Positions 1 through 6,360 of a DNA stretch of 9,203 nt are shown one piece after another (the first letter of the stretch is position 1; every line of letters starts with the position of its first letter). This stretch comes from TMED27 sp045106175 (GTDB lineage Bacteria; Pseudomonadota; Alphaproteobacteria; Micavibrionales; Micavibrionaceae). A model generated the notes under the pieces. It saw only the letters and a list, made by a program, of their open reading frames with translations, was not told the DNA's origin and searched no databases. The position numbers were made by a program, and so were the translations under genes. The DNA is taken from NCBI GenBank assembly GCA_045106175.1, contig JBGCEF010000069.1:1-9203 (forward strand), written 5' to 3'.

Positions 1-12
1 ACAAACAAACAT
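1..12 (-). CDS. bfd: Start of probable bacterioferritin-associated ferredoxin (partial, runs off left edge)
   Basis: Only the first four codons are in the window: ATG at 12-10, then Phe-Val-Cys. An AGGA ribosome-binding motif (minus strand, 21-24) lies 8 bases upstream, and a promoter-like element lies further upstream. Bfd proteins typically begin Met-Tyr/Phe-Val-Cys-x-Cys, where the two cysteines are the first [2Fe-2S] ligands. Bfd docks on bacterioferritin and passes electrons to its haem so that stored iron can be released. The gene lies just downstream of bfr in the same orientation, as expected for that partner. The family call is inferred from four residues plus context; another leftward gene starting here is possible. 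Confidence 0.5.
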
Positions 13-75
13 TTTAATAGTCCTGTTAAGCGGCTCTAATTGCGATTGGTTCTTATTACTATTTGCAATGTAGTG

Positions 76-105
76 ATTAAAAATGGAAATGCAAGTCATT
101 CTCAA
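76..105 (-). promoter_or_regulatory. Probable leftward promoter overlapped by a Fur-box-like palindrome
   Basis: Read on the minus strand there is a -35 TTGAGA (105-100), an 18-base spacer and a -10 TTTAAT (81-76). Each hexamer has five of six consensus bases. The 15-mer TGAGAATGACTTGCA (104-90) covers the -35 and half the spacer and matches the 7-1-7 Fur consensus TGATAATnATTATCA at 10 of 14 positions, so iron-dependent repression is a reasonable inference. A weaker similar segment (9 of 14) lies at about 53-67. The promoter would serve the gene starting at 12, separately from purB-bfr, which terminates before it. Confidence 0.4.
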
Positions 106-147
106 ATAAAAATTTTTAATTTGTGTGTTTTTCTATGATGATGGCAT

Positions 148-170
148 AAAAAAACCCGCTATTACGCGGG
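148..170 (-). terminator. Intrinsic terminator of the purB-bfr unit
   Basis: On the minus strand CCCGC (170-166) and GCGGG (159-155) form a GC-rich stem around a six-base loop, extended by A-T and G-T pairs at its base. It is followed directly by a run of T residues (154-148). It lies about 30 bases beyond the bfr stop codon and has the normal form of a rho-independent terminator. Confidence 0.85.
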
Positions 171-199
171 CTTTCTAATTATTTTGAGGCTTGTCTTAA

Positions 200-694
200 T
201 TATGAACCAGCTTCAGCATCAAGCGGGCTTTCGGAATTAAGTTGAATGTAGTTTTCAATGCCAATTTGTTCAATAAGCTCAAGTTGTGTTTCTAGGTAAT
301 CAACATGGCCCTCTTCGTCAGTAAGGATTTTTTTGAACAGATCTTCTGTAACGAAATCTTGAACGTCGCGTGCGTGTGCAATGGCTTTTTTGTAAGCGAC
401 GACGCCTTCGACCTCAATTTTAAGATCGCATTCAAGAATTTCTTTAACGTTTTCTCCAATGTGAAGTTTGCCGACTTCCTGAAGGTTTGGTAGGCCACCA
501 AGGAAGAGGATACGGTCAATAAGTTCTTCCGCGTGCTTCATCTCTTCGATTGATTCGTTGTATTCGTGCTTGCCGAGTTTTGTTACGCCCCAATCATCGA
601 GCATGCGTGCATGCAGGAAATATTGATTGATGGCACCAAGTTCCTTTTTGAGGGCGGCGTTAAGGTCTGCGATTACTTGTTTGTCACCTTGCAT
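200..694 (-). CDS. bfr: Bacterioferritin
   Basis: This cytoplasmic haem-containing ferritin oxidises Fe(II) and stores iron as a mineral in a 24-subunit shell. The 164-residue product aligns end to end with E. coli Bfr, starting MQGDKQVIADLN and containing the INQYFLHARM segment. All ferroxidase-centre ligands are visible: Glu18, Glu51, His54, Glu94, Glu127 and His130. The haem ligand Met52 sits in the EEMKHAEE segment, so this is a haem-binding Bfr and not a plain ferritin. The C-terminus is a few residues longer than in E. coli. The start is fixed by AAGGAG six bases upstream. It lies 10 bases after purB on the same strand, so it is probably co-transcribed with it, an unusual pairing. A terminator follows. 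Confidence 0.95.
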   Translation of the reverse strand: MQGDKQVIADLNAALKKELGAINQYFLHARMLDDWGVTKLGKHEYNESIEEMKHAEELIDRILFLGGLPNLQEVGKLHIGENVKEILECDLKIEVEGVVAYKKAIAHARDVQDFVTEDLFKKILTDEEGHVDYLETQLELIEQIGIENYIQLNSESPLDAEAGS

Positions 695-700
695 GGGTAT

Positions 701-706
701 CTCCTT
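701..706 (-). promoter_or_regulatory. Ribosome binding site of bfr overlapping the purB stop codon
   Basis: AAGGAG reads on the minus strand six bases before the bfr ATG. Its first two bases (706-705) are the last two of the purB TAA codon (707-705). Ribosomes finishing purB would therefore sit on the bfr initiation site, which suggests coupled translation. Confidence 0.75.
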
Positions 707-2018
707 ATTCTGCTAATGCTCTTTCGATGATGCTTTCAATATTTTTTGTGTAGGCATCATAGCTAAAGATAGTGTCTAGTGTATTTTTGTCAAGTTTTTC
801 AGTAACTTGTGAATCATTCTCAAGCGCATCTCGGAGCATCATGGTGCCTTTACCTGTGCTACGGTCTTCCCAGACTTCCATAGCGTTTTTTTGGACGATG
901 CGATAGGCGTCTTCGCGGCTGATGTCGTTTTGTGTGAGGGCAAGCATGACGCGTTGCGAGAACAGTAGGCCGCCGGTCATTTCCATGTTGTGTTTCATGC
1001 GTTCTGGATAGACAAGAAGTTTGTCGATGATGCTTGCGAGGCGGTTGATTGCATAATTTGCAGCGACAAGGGCATCAGGCAGGATGGTGCGTTCAACAGA
1101 TGAATGCGAGATATCACGTTCGTGCCAGAGGGCAACGTTTTCTAGCGCGGGTGTCACTGCGGCGCGGATGATGCGGGCTTGGCCGGTCATATTCTCTGTG
1201 CCGATAGGATTGCGTTTATGCGGCATTGCGCTAGAGCCTTTTTGTTTTGGATCGAAATATTCTTCGGCTTCGCGAACTTCGGTGCGCTGTAAATGACGAA
1301 TTTCTACAGCAAGGTTTTCGATTGAGCTTGCGATAACGCCGAGTGTAGCAAAGAACATTGCATGTCGATCACGTGGGATGACTTGTGTTGCGACGGTTTC
1401 GGGTTTAAGGCCAAGTTTGTCTGCGACATATTCTTCGACTTCAGGTGGAAGAACAGGGTAGGTGCCGACCGCGCCGGATATTGTGATTGTGCTAACTTCT
1501 TCTTTGGCGGCGATCATGCGCTTTTTGGCGCGTGCAAAAGCGGCATAATGGCCAGCCATTTTCATGCCGAATGTTGTCGGTTCGCCGTGGATGCCATGGC
1601 TGCGCCCGATGCAAAGCGTGTCTTTGTGGGCGAGGGCTTGTTTTTTGAGGGCGGCGAGGAGCTTGTCGAGATCGTTGATCAATATATCAGCGGCTTGGGT
1701 AAGCATGACAGCGAAGGACGTGTCGATGACGTCGGAACTGGTCATCCCTTGGTGCACAAAGCGGCTGTCTTCACCAACAAATTCTGCGACGGATGTTAAG
1801 AAAGCAATGACGTCGTGTTTGACTTCGGCTTCGATTTCGTCGATGCGATTGATGTCAAAGTTACCTTTTTCACGCAAGGCTTTGGCGGCACTTTCGGGGA
1901 CAATGCCGAGATCTGCCATTTTTTCGAGTGCTAGGGTTTCAACCTCTAGCCAGATTTTAAATTTGTTTTCCTGTTCAAATATGTTCGCCATTTCAGGGCG
2001 GGAATAACGTGGAATCAT
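705..2018 (-). CDS. purB: Adenylosuccinate lyase
   Basis: PurB catalyses two fumarate-releasing steps of purine synthesis: SAICAR to AICAR, and adenylosuccinate to AMP. It acts as a cytoplasmic homotetramer of the fumarase/aspartase superfamily. From the start MIPRYSRPEM the protein has 437 residues, a normal length. Residue numbers match the B. subtilis enzyme: His68 (in VKHDV), His89 (FVHQG), His141 (RSHGIH), and the flexible signature loop GSSAMPHKRNP at 261-271 with Ser262 and Lys268, followed by Glu275. An in-frame ATG 13 codons further upstream (2057) is less likely, because family members begin at MIPRYS and the extra residues have no counterpart. The upstream ribosome-binding sequence is weak (purine-rich, no clear AGGAG). 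bfr follows directly. Confidence 0.96.
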   Translation of the reverse strand: MIPRYSRPEMANIFEQENKFKIWLEVETLALEKMADLGIVPESAAKALREKGNFDINRIDEIEAEVKHDVIAFLTSVAEFVGEDSRFVHQGMTSSDVIDTSFAVMLTQAADILINDLDKLLAALKKQALAHKDTLCIGRSHGIHGEPTTFGMKMAGHYAAFARAKKRMIAAKEEVSTITISGAVGTYPVLPPEVEEYVADKLGLKPETVATQVIPRDRHAMFFATLGVIASSIENLAVEIRHLQRTEVREAEEYFDPKQKGSSAMPHKRNPIGTENMTGQARIIRAAVTPALENVALWHERDISHSSVERTILPDALVAANYAINRLASIIDKLLVYPERMKHNMEMTGGLLFSQRVMLALTQNDISREDAYRIVQKNAMEVWEDRSTGKGTMMLRDALENDSQVTEKLDKNTLDTIFSYDAYTKNIESIIERALAE

Positions 2019-2048
2019 TTTTTGTCTTTCTTGATTTTTACAGAGCCA

Positions 2049-2077
2049 AATAAACACTAACGCCCGTTTTTATTCAA
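2049..2077 (-). promoter_or_regulatory. purB: Possible purB promoter
   Basis: On the minus strand TTGAAT (2077-2072) and TTTATT (2054-2049) are separated by 17 bases, each with four of six consensus bases. The element lies 30-60 bases upstream of the preferred purB start. The match is modest in an AT-rich spacer. I see no other good candidate between purB and the divergent ORF at 2137. Confidence 0.3.
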
Positions 2078-2136
2078 GTGATCTTAAATCTTCTTTAAAT
2101 GGTTTTATTTATTATTAGGTAAAATCAGGTGGTTTT

Positions 2137-2499
2137 ATGGTTGATATGAGTGATGGTTTTGAATTGGGGCAGGCATTTAGCGGTTGCGATGATTTGGCGC
2201 AGAGTATTGGTGTTATAAACTCTTACAATAATGGCACTGCTTATGGCCCGCTTGTTAACGTTGATGAGAATGGTGATATTGGTGATCATGTTTTGTTTGA
2301 AGATGAGATCGCTGGCGCTATGCCAATTCCCTTGGAAGATATCGCGCGGATGAGGCGTGATAATCTTGTTGATCTTGGGTCTTTATTAAAAGCGGCACCT
2401 GGTCTTGAACAAAAGTTGGATGAGATTGAAAAAGATCTGCCATATTGTGGGCCAGTCCTTCTTGGTAGTATTCCTGGCTTAGGCAACCCATCTACATAA
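2137..2499 (+). CDS. Small acidic protein of unknown function
   Basis: I do not recognise this 120-residue protein. It has about 21 Asp/Glu against 6 Lys/Arg, so it is strongly acidic. It lacks a signal peptide or membrane segment and has two cysteines (near residues 17 and 104). The middle (LEDIARMRRDNLVDLGSLLK, then an EQKLDEIEKDL stretch) looks helical and the C-terminus is Gly/Pro-rich. AGGTGG at 2127-2132 lies four bases before the ATG, which supports this start over a second ATG at 2146. TATTAT (2110-2115) could be a -10 but no -35 is evident. It is divergent from purB and converges on the L,D-transpeptidase gene with 13 bases between stops and no visible terminator. It is probably a real lineage-specific gene, but coding status rests on the ribosome binding site and an open frame only. 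Confidence 0.6.
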   Translation: MVDMSDGFELGQAFSGCDDLAQSIGVINSYNNGTAYGPLVNVDENGDIGDHVLFEDEIAGAMPIPLEDIARMRRDNLVDLGSLLKAAPGLEQKLDEIEKDLPYCGPVLLGSIPGLGNPST

Positions 2500-2512
2500 T
2501 TTTGTGATTTGT

Positions 2513-3265
2513 TTAATATAAAATGTTTGTTGAAGGCGTGTTTTGAAATGCGTAGTGATAGTCTTTAAGTAAAGGCTGTGGTGGGGTTTTTGTTTGTTCG
2601 AAAAGAATATAGCCTTTTTCTAAATTTTGCCATTCGTCGAACCACTGGCTTTGTGCATTTTTGTACATATTGCGTGGTGTCATGCGAAACGGGAATATGT
2701 GGACGGGTACATTTTTTCCATTTGCGATGGCTGCTTCGGTGAGGAGGTAGACTTCTTCCATGGCTTTATCGGTAATTGCGTAACAACCGATAGACTCGCA
2801 TCCGCCATGCACCATTAGATTTGATCCGGTGCGCATGCGAGCTTGGTCGTATTTATTTGGAAAGCCTAGATTGAAAGATAAGTGATACTCACTCCACGGG
2901 TTTAATTGATCAGCTCCGACTTCGTAAAATCCTTCAGGGGCTTGTTCATCGCCTTCGGCTAGTTTTGGGCCTAAATGTCCGGAGAATTTGCAGATTGGGA
3001 ATGTTTTATAAAGGGCGTATCGTTCTGATGAGTCTTCTTTTATCCATGTTTCTAAAATGCCTTCTTGTTTAAAGATGCGTATGAATGTTGGGTTGCCGAT
3101 TTTAAGGTTCTGACGAGATGTTTCACTGCGTAGGTCATAGAGGCGCGTTTCTTTAACCGCGCTTAATCGTTCGGATGTTGGTGGTGAGGGGGTATTTGTT
3201 GTTTTGCACGCCGTAAGGCAACAAAGGCATAAAAGTATTGTTGTTATTTTGCGTTTTTGCAGCAT
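2513..3265 (-). CDS. YafK/DpaA-like L,D-transpeptidase-fold lipoprotein
   Basis: This is a 250-residue periplasm-facing lipoprotein of the YkuD-fold YafK family. A basic, hydrophobic leader ends in the lipobox LTAC with Cys20 as the lipidated residue. The next residue is Lys, not Asp, so the outer membrane is the likely destination. The catalytic motif is HGGCESIGCYAITD, with His153 and nucleophile Cys161. Upstream conserved parts include Gly/Glu residues in a PEGFYEV segment and SFNLGFPNKYD. E. coli YafK (DpaA) hydrolyses the link between Braun lipoprotein and peptidoglycan, while other YkuD proteins form 3-3 crosslinks; which reaction applies here cannot be read from the sequence. The start overlaps the preceding gene by 22 bases with AGGA five bases upstream, so translation is probably coupled. 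Confidence 0.85.
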   Translation of the reverse strand: MLQKRKITTILLCLCCLTACKTTNTPSPPTSERLSAVKETRLYDLRSETSRQNLKIGNPTFIRIFKQEGILETWIKEDSSERYALYKTFPICKFSGHLGPKLAEGDEQAPEGFYEVGADQLNPWSEYHLSFNLGFPNKYDQARMRTGSNLMVHGGCESIGCYAITDKAMEEVYLLTEAAIANGKNVPVHIFPFRMTPRNMYKNAQSQWFDEWQNLEKGYILFEQTKTPPQPLLKDYHYAFQNTPSTNILY

Positions 3266-4008
3266 CTAAATCCTGTGCCTTTATTGTATTGTTTTGCAGG
3301 ATAGCGTCCGTTCGGGTGGGCAATCACTTCGCAGGCGATGGATAATGCATATGCTTTATCTGTCATGTGGGTGTCGTAATAGGTTAAGCCAACGACTTCG
3401 ATTTTACCGCTCGCGCTTTTTGTAAATTCTGCCATGTTACCAATCATGTGATAGAGCGGAAGGGAGGGCGCGGTGCATTGAGGGTGGCTATCGGTTTTTT
3501 GAATGAAATCATCTTTTGAATATGGTTTGGCGCGGGCGAAATCACATGCCTTTGCCATTTGTGAAATTTGGTTAAATTTGACGGGTTTTGTATGACCGCC
3601 GCGACAGGCGGTTTGCCATTCCTCAGTTGAGCATAATCTTTTACCCGCGTTTTGACACATGGCTTCGGCTTCGCTGAACATAAGGCGGTCGGTTGGGACG
3701 TAACCTGGGACGGACCATGCGCGATTATTAGAAACAAGTGCCTCGAAGGCATCGATATAAAAGGGCCACATTGTTGATTTTTTTGGTTGAACAAGAACCA
3801 TTTTATCAACGCGGTCTGACCATTTTTTCTCTTTAGCAATCGGATTTTGTGGGCGTTGTGAGAAGGGTCTGGTGTCTGATTGATAGACAAAGCCGTCTTT
3901 GTCTTTCTTTGTGTACATGTGGGATTGAGAATTGCTTTGTTGCGCGAGTGTGGTTGTTGCAGTGATTACGGCTATGAAGAGTGCTAAATAAGAGAATGAT
4001 TTAATCAT
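3244..4008 (-). CDS. Exported SUMF1/FGE-sulfatase-domain protein
   Basis: This 254-residue protein has a Sec signal peptide (hydrophobic 5-21, probable cleavage after TLA at 22). A FGE-sulfatase (SUMF1/EgtB/PvdO) type domain fills the rest. Recognisable parts are FYIDAFE (83-89), the segment ending GKRLCSTEEWQTACRGG (122-138), GNMAEFT (190-196) and the closing GFRCC (246-250). The superfamily includes formylglycine-generating enzymes and non-haem iron enzymes, but many secreted members have no known reaction. The usual GNVWEW-like motif is altered to GNMAEF. Cysteines are numerous (118, 126, 135, 155, 178, about 226, 249, 250), so disulphides in the periplasm are likely. No sulfatase is nearby, so a sulfatase-activating role is not supported. 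The gene's end overlaps the L,D-transpeptidase start, which suggests joint envelope function. Confidence 0.75.
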   Translation of the reverse strand: MIKSFSYLALFIAVITATTTLAQQSNSQSHMYTKKDKDGFVYQSDTRPFSQRPQNPIAKEKKWSDRVDKMVLVQPKKSTMWPFYIDAFEALVSNNRAWSVPGYVPTDRLMFSEAEAMCQNAGKRLCSTEEWQTACRGGHTKPVKFNQISQMAKACDFARAKPYSKDDFIQKTDSHPQCTAPSLPLYHMIGNMAEFTKSASGKIEVVGLTYYDTHMTDKAYALSIACEVIAHPNGRYPAKQYNKGTGFRCCKNAK

Positions 4009-4037
4009 GGCTATATTTAACCAAGATTCTTTTTTTG

Positions 4038-4066
4038 AGTATAGTTTTGATGTTTTTTAAGCTTAA
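4038..4066 (-). promoter_or_regulatory. Possible promoter of the SUMF1-like/L,D-transpeptidase unit
   Basis: TATACT on the minus strand (4043-4038) is a good -10 hexamer, about 30 bases upstream of the gene start. Seventeen bases further up is TTAAGC (4066-4061), a poor -35 with three of six consensus bases. That -35 lies inside a perfect 14-base palindrome (4055-4068), which could be an operator site. Confidence 0.35.
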
Positions 4067-4068
4067 AA
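4055..4068. repeat. Perfect 14-base palindrome TTTTAAGCTTAAAA
   Basis: The sequence equals its own reverse complement over all 14 bases. It sits between the response-regulator gene and the SUMF1-like gene, over the weak -35 of the candidate promoter. A dimeric regulator could bind here, or it may be chance in AT-rich DNA. Confidence 0.4.
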
Positions 4069-4113
4069 TACTCACAAGGCATGCATGTTTAATATTTGTT
4101 GTTGCTGAGGGTG

Positions 4114-4548
4114 TTAGGCGGCTTGTTCAATATTGTTAACGGCTTTTGCCATGGCGCTTAAAAATGAAATTCCGATAAGTTCTGCTTTGCCAATGATGCC
4201 ATCTGCGCCAAAATCGGTTGTATCTTTTGTTGTTTTTGAATTATGCGTGCCTGTTATTACGACCATTGGTGTTGTTTGCGCATGATGTCTGATGTCTTTT
4301 ATGTGGGAGCAGTCACTTGTGTCGGGCAAATTTAGATCAACCAAAATTAGATCATATTGGTTTCTGTTTAAATACTGGAGAGCTTCCAATTTTGTTTCGG
4401 CATTGTCGATCAGAGTGAACGGGTAGTACTCACTCATAATATGCTTGATTAAAACTCTGTCGCATTTGCAATCTTCGATCAGCAATATACTTGGTTGGGA
4501 TAATGTTTCCCGATTAATCATGCCAATAATATTTTTATTAATCGCCAT
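4114..4548 (-). CDS. Receiver-only (CheY-like) response regulator
   Basis: This 144-residue protein consists of a short N-terminal tail and one REC domain, without an output domain. Phosphorylation residues are intact: acidic pair Glu25-Asp26 (ILLIEDCKCDR), phosphoacceptor Asp71 (LILVDLNLPD), Thr99 (VVITG) and Lys121 (IIGKAEL). The segment after Lys121 resembles receivers of the type found beside sensor or GGDEF/EAL modules. Single-domain regulators act by protein contact, for example in phosphorelays or on motility machinery. No histidine kinase or partner is in the window, so its pathway is unknown. AAGG four bases before the ATG supports the start at 4548; Met10 is an alternative. It lies 66 bases after radC on the same strand. 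Confidence 0.9.
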   Translation of the reverse strand: MAINKNIIGMINRETLSQPSILLIEDCKCDRVLIKHIMSEYYPFTLIDNAETKLEALQYLNRNQYDLILVDLNLPDTSDCSHIKDIRHHAQTTPMVVITGTHNSKTTKDTTDFGADGIIGKAELIGISFLSAMAKAVNNIEQAA

Positions 4549-4614
4549 TAGACCTTATCGTTTTTTGTTCTTATTAAATCTTAGCCTAAATAGTATATAT
4601 TAATTCTTTGAATT

Positions 4615-5337
4615 TTACATTAAACTATTGTTTTTCATGCTGTTGTAACCATTACGGGACATGATGATATGATCATGAATTTTAATGTTAAACGGTTCGG
4701 CAGCGCGCATGATTTGTTGTGTCATGTCGATGTCGGCTTGTGATGGTTTTGGATCGCCGCTGGGGTGGTTGTGCATTAGTATGAGTGCGGTTGCCCCAAG
4801 CTCTAGTGAGCGTTTCATGATTTCGCGAGGGTAGGCAGGGGTATGGTCGACAGTGCCGGAGCCTTGTATTTCATCGGCAATGAGCTCGTTCTTTTTATTA
4901 AGAAAAAGGATGCGGAAATGTTCTTTTTTTTCATGAGCCATGGTTGCGTAGCAATAATCCATAAGGCGTGTCCATGAGTTAAGAACTGGTTTGCCTTCTA
5001 GGTCTTTTTTTATCATGCTGTTTGCGATGGCTTCTATCGATTTTATGGCGATAGCCGTATTTTCGGAAATGCCGTTTACGCGGGTTAGTTCTGGTATGCT
5101 TGCGGCCATTAGCTCCGAAAGTGTGTTGAATGTTTTTAACAAGTCTTTAGCCAGTGGTTTTACATCACGGCGAGGAATGGCCATGAAGAGTAAGAGTTCC
5201 AGTAATTCATAATCTTGGAGTGCGTCTGAGCCACCATTTACGAACCTTTCGCGCAAACGCTGGCGATGGCCTTTGTAATGCGGTTCATCTTTTTGCGCTT
5301 TTTGTTCTGGTAATAGTGATGTTTGTTTAGCGGTCAT
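4615..5337 (-). CDS. radC: RadC family protein (JAB/MPN domain)
   Basis: This 240-residue cytoplasmic protein has the usual RadC layout. An N-terminal UPF0758 region (about 20-110) includes a helix-hairpin-helix-like stretch around VNGISENTAIAIKSI. It is followed by a JAB/MPN metalloprotease-fold domain with the JAMM motif HNHPSGDPKPSQAD: His189, His191, Ser199 and Asp202 around a zinc site. The original link of RadC to DNA repair has been questioned, and its biochemical activity is not settled. Length and motifs are normal, with no truncation. No clear Shine-Dalgarno sequence precedes the ATG. It lies downstream of map on the same strand but 187 bases away. Confidence 0.92.
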   Translation of the reverse strand: MTAKQTSLLPEQKAQKDEPHYKGHRQRLRERFVNGGSDALQDYELLELLLFMAIPRRDVKPLAKDLLKTFNTLSELMAASIPELTRVNGISENTAIAIKSIEAIANSMIKKDLEGKPVLNSWTRLMDYCYATMAHEKKEHFRILFLNKKNELIADEIQGSGTVDHTPAYPREIMKRSLELGATALILMHNHPSGDPKPSQADIDMTQQIMRAAEPFNIKIHDHIIMSRNGYNSMKNNSLM

Positions 5338-5524
5338 GATTATTTTTAAACCACAGATATACTCAGATTCACATATATTTTTTATTTAGCTGGGTACCTT
5401 GAAATACAGTGTTTTATAATTGACGTCGACAGTTTCGATGCAATATAGCACTGTGTCTGCAGTGTCTGTTTTGATGCAGTCATGCCCTCGCTGTTAAATC
5501 TTGCTTTCATAACTGCATGTCAAT
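5338..5524. other. Repeat-dense spacer between map and radC
   Basis: No gene is seen here. The spacer holds several short repeats. GTTT(C/T)GATGCA occurs at 5432-5442 and 5468-5478 (10 of 11 identical, 36 bases apart). GTGTCTG occurs twice at 5453-5459 and 5462-5468. An inverted pair CACTG/CAGTG lies at 5449-5464, and ATGCAGT/ACTGCAT at 5474-5480 and 5512-5518. None has the T-run of an intrinsic terminator. The radC promoter is expected here, but no convincing -35/-10 pair stands out. Confidence 0.4.
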
Positions 5525-6334
5525 TTATGCGTAAGGTGGTTGTTTCCAGCCTTTGGGGGAGTAGGTGAAGATTTCAAAGCCGTCGTCGGTTACTGCCAGT
5601 GTGTGTTCAAACTGCGCCGATAGGCTGCGGTCTCTTGTGACAGCGGTCCAGCCATCGGATAAAACTTTTGTTGTGTAATCGCCGGCGTTGATCATGGGTT
5701 CGATTGTGAAGAACATACCGGCTTCTAGCACGGTTCCTGTATTTGGTGTACCAAAGTGCATGACTGACGGTGGGGCGTGGAAGACACGGCCTAAACCGTG
5801 GCCGCAGAAATCACGGACAACGGAAAAGCGTTCTCCCTCAGCATATTCTTGGATCGCGTGGCCAACATCACCAAGGGTTATACCAGGGCGAACGATTTCG
5901 ATCCCTCTCATCATGGAGTCATATGTAACCTCACAGAGGCGTTTTGCTTTGACGGATATTTTATCGCCGACAAAATACATGCGGGATGTGTCACCGTGCC
6001 ATCCATCTAATATAACAGTCACGTCTATATTGACGATATCCCCATTGAGGAGTTTCTTATCGCTAGGAATGCCATGACACACAACATGGTTAATGGATGT
6101 GCATATTGATTTTGGGAAGCCTTTGTAATTGAGTGGAGCAGGGATGGCGCCATTTTTCTCAATCATATTGCGGCAGAGATTGTCCAAATGTTCGGTTGTG
6201 ACGCCTGGTTGGACGTGTTCTGTAATCATGTCTAAGACTTCGGCGGCGAGTTTGCCAGCCTTGCGCATGCCTTCAAAATCACTTTCGTTGTGGATTTGAA
6301 TGCCGTCTTGATTATATTTAATAGCCTGATTCAT
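5525..6334 (-). CDS. map: Type I methionine aminopeptidase
   Basis: This cytoplasmic metalloprotease removes the initiator methionine from nascent proteins whose second residue is small, after deformylation. The 269-residue pita-bread-fold protein has all five metal ligands, by alignment with E. coli MetAP: Asp104, Asp115, His179, Glu212 and Glu243. Substrate-contact His87 (VCHGIP) is present too. Typical segments include FCGHGLGRVFHAPPSV, MFFTIEPM and QFEHTL. There is no N-terminal zinc-finger or SH3 extension, so it is the short bacterial class. The start agrees with family length although no clear Shine-Dalgarno sequence precedes it. It is divergent from the MoCF-domain gene, with only 26 bases between start codons. 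MetAP is normally essential. Confidence 0.96.
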   Translation of the reverse strand: MNQAIKYNQDGIQIHNESDFEGMRKAGKLAAEVLDMITEHVQPGVTTEHLDNLCRNMIEKNGAIPAPLNYKGFPKSICTSINHVVCHGIPSDKKLLNGDIVNIDVTVILDGWHGDTSRMYFVGDKISVKAKRLCEVTYDSMMRGIEIVRPGITLGDVGHAIQEYAEGERFSVVRDFCGHGLGRVFHAPPSVMHFGTPNTGTVLEAGMFFTIEPMINAGDYTTKVLSDGWTAVTRDRSLSAQFEHTLAVTDDGFEIFTYSPKGWKQPPYA

Positions 6335-6360
6335 AACTTAAAGGTTTTACAAGGTCGATC

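Noticed and set aside
1362..2007. Two plus-strand ORFs of 145 and 147 codons inside purB
   Set aside because: Both lie antisense to a fully conserved purB frame and show no recognisable domain; they are shadow frames.
2019..2057. Upstream in-frame extension of purB by 13 codons
   Set aside because: PurB homologues begin at MIPRYS, and the added residues have no counterpart in the family.
3444..3890. 148-codon minus-strand ORF in another frame of the SUMF1-like gene
   Set aside because: The SUMF1-like frame has a signal peptide and family motifs across the same span; this one shows neither.
5688..6077. 129-codon plus-strand ORF antisense to map
   Set aside because: map retains every catalytic residue here, and the antisense frame has no domain or ribosome binding site.
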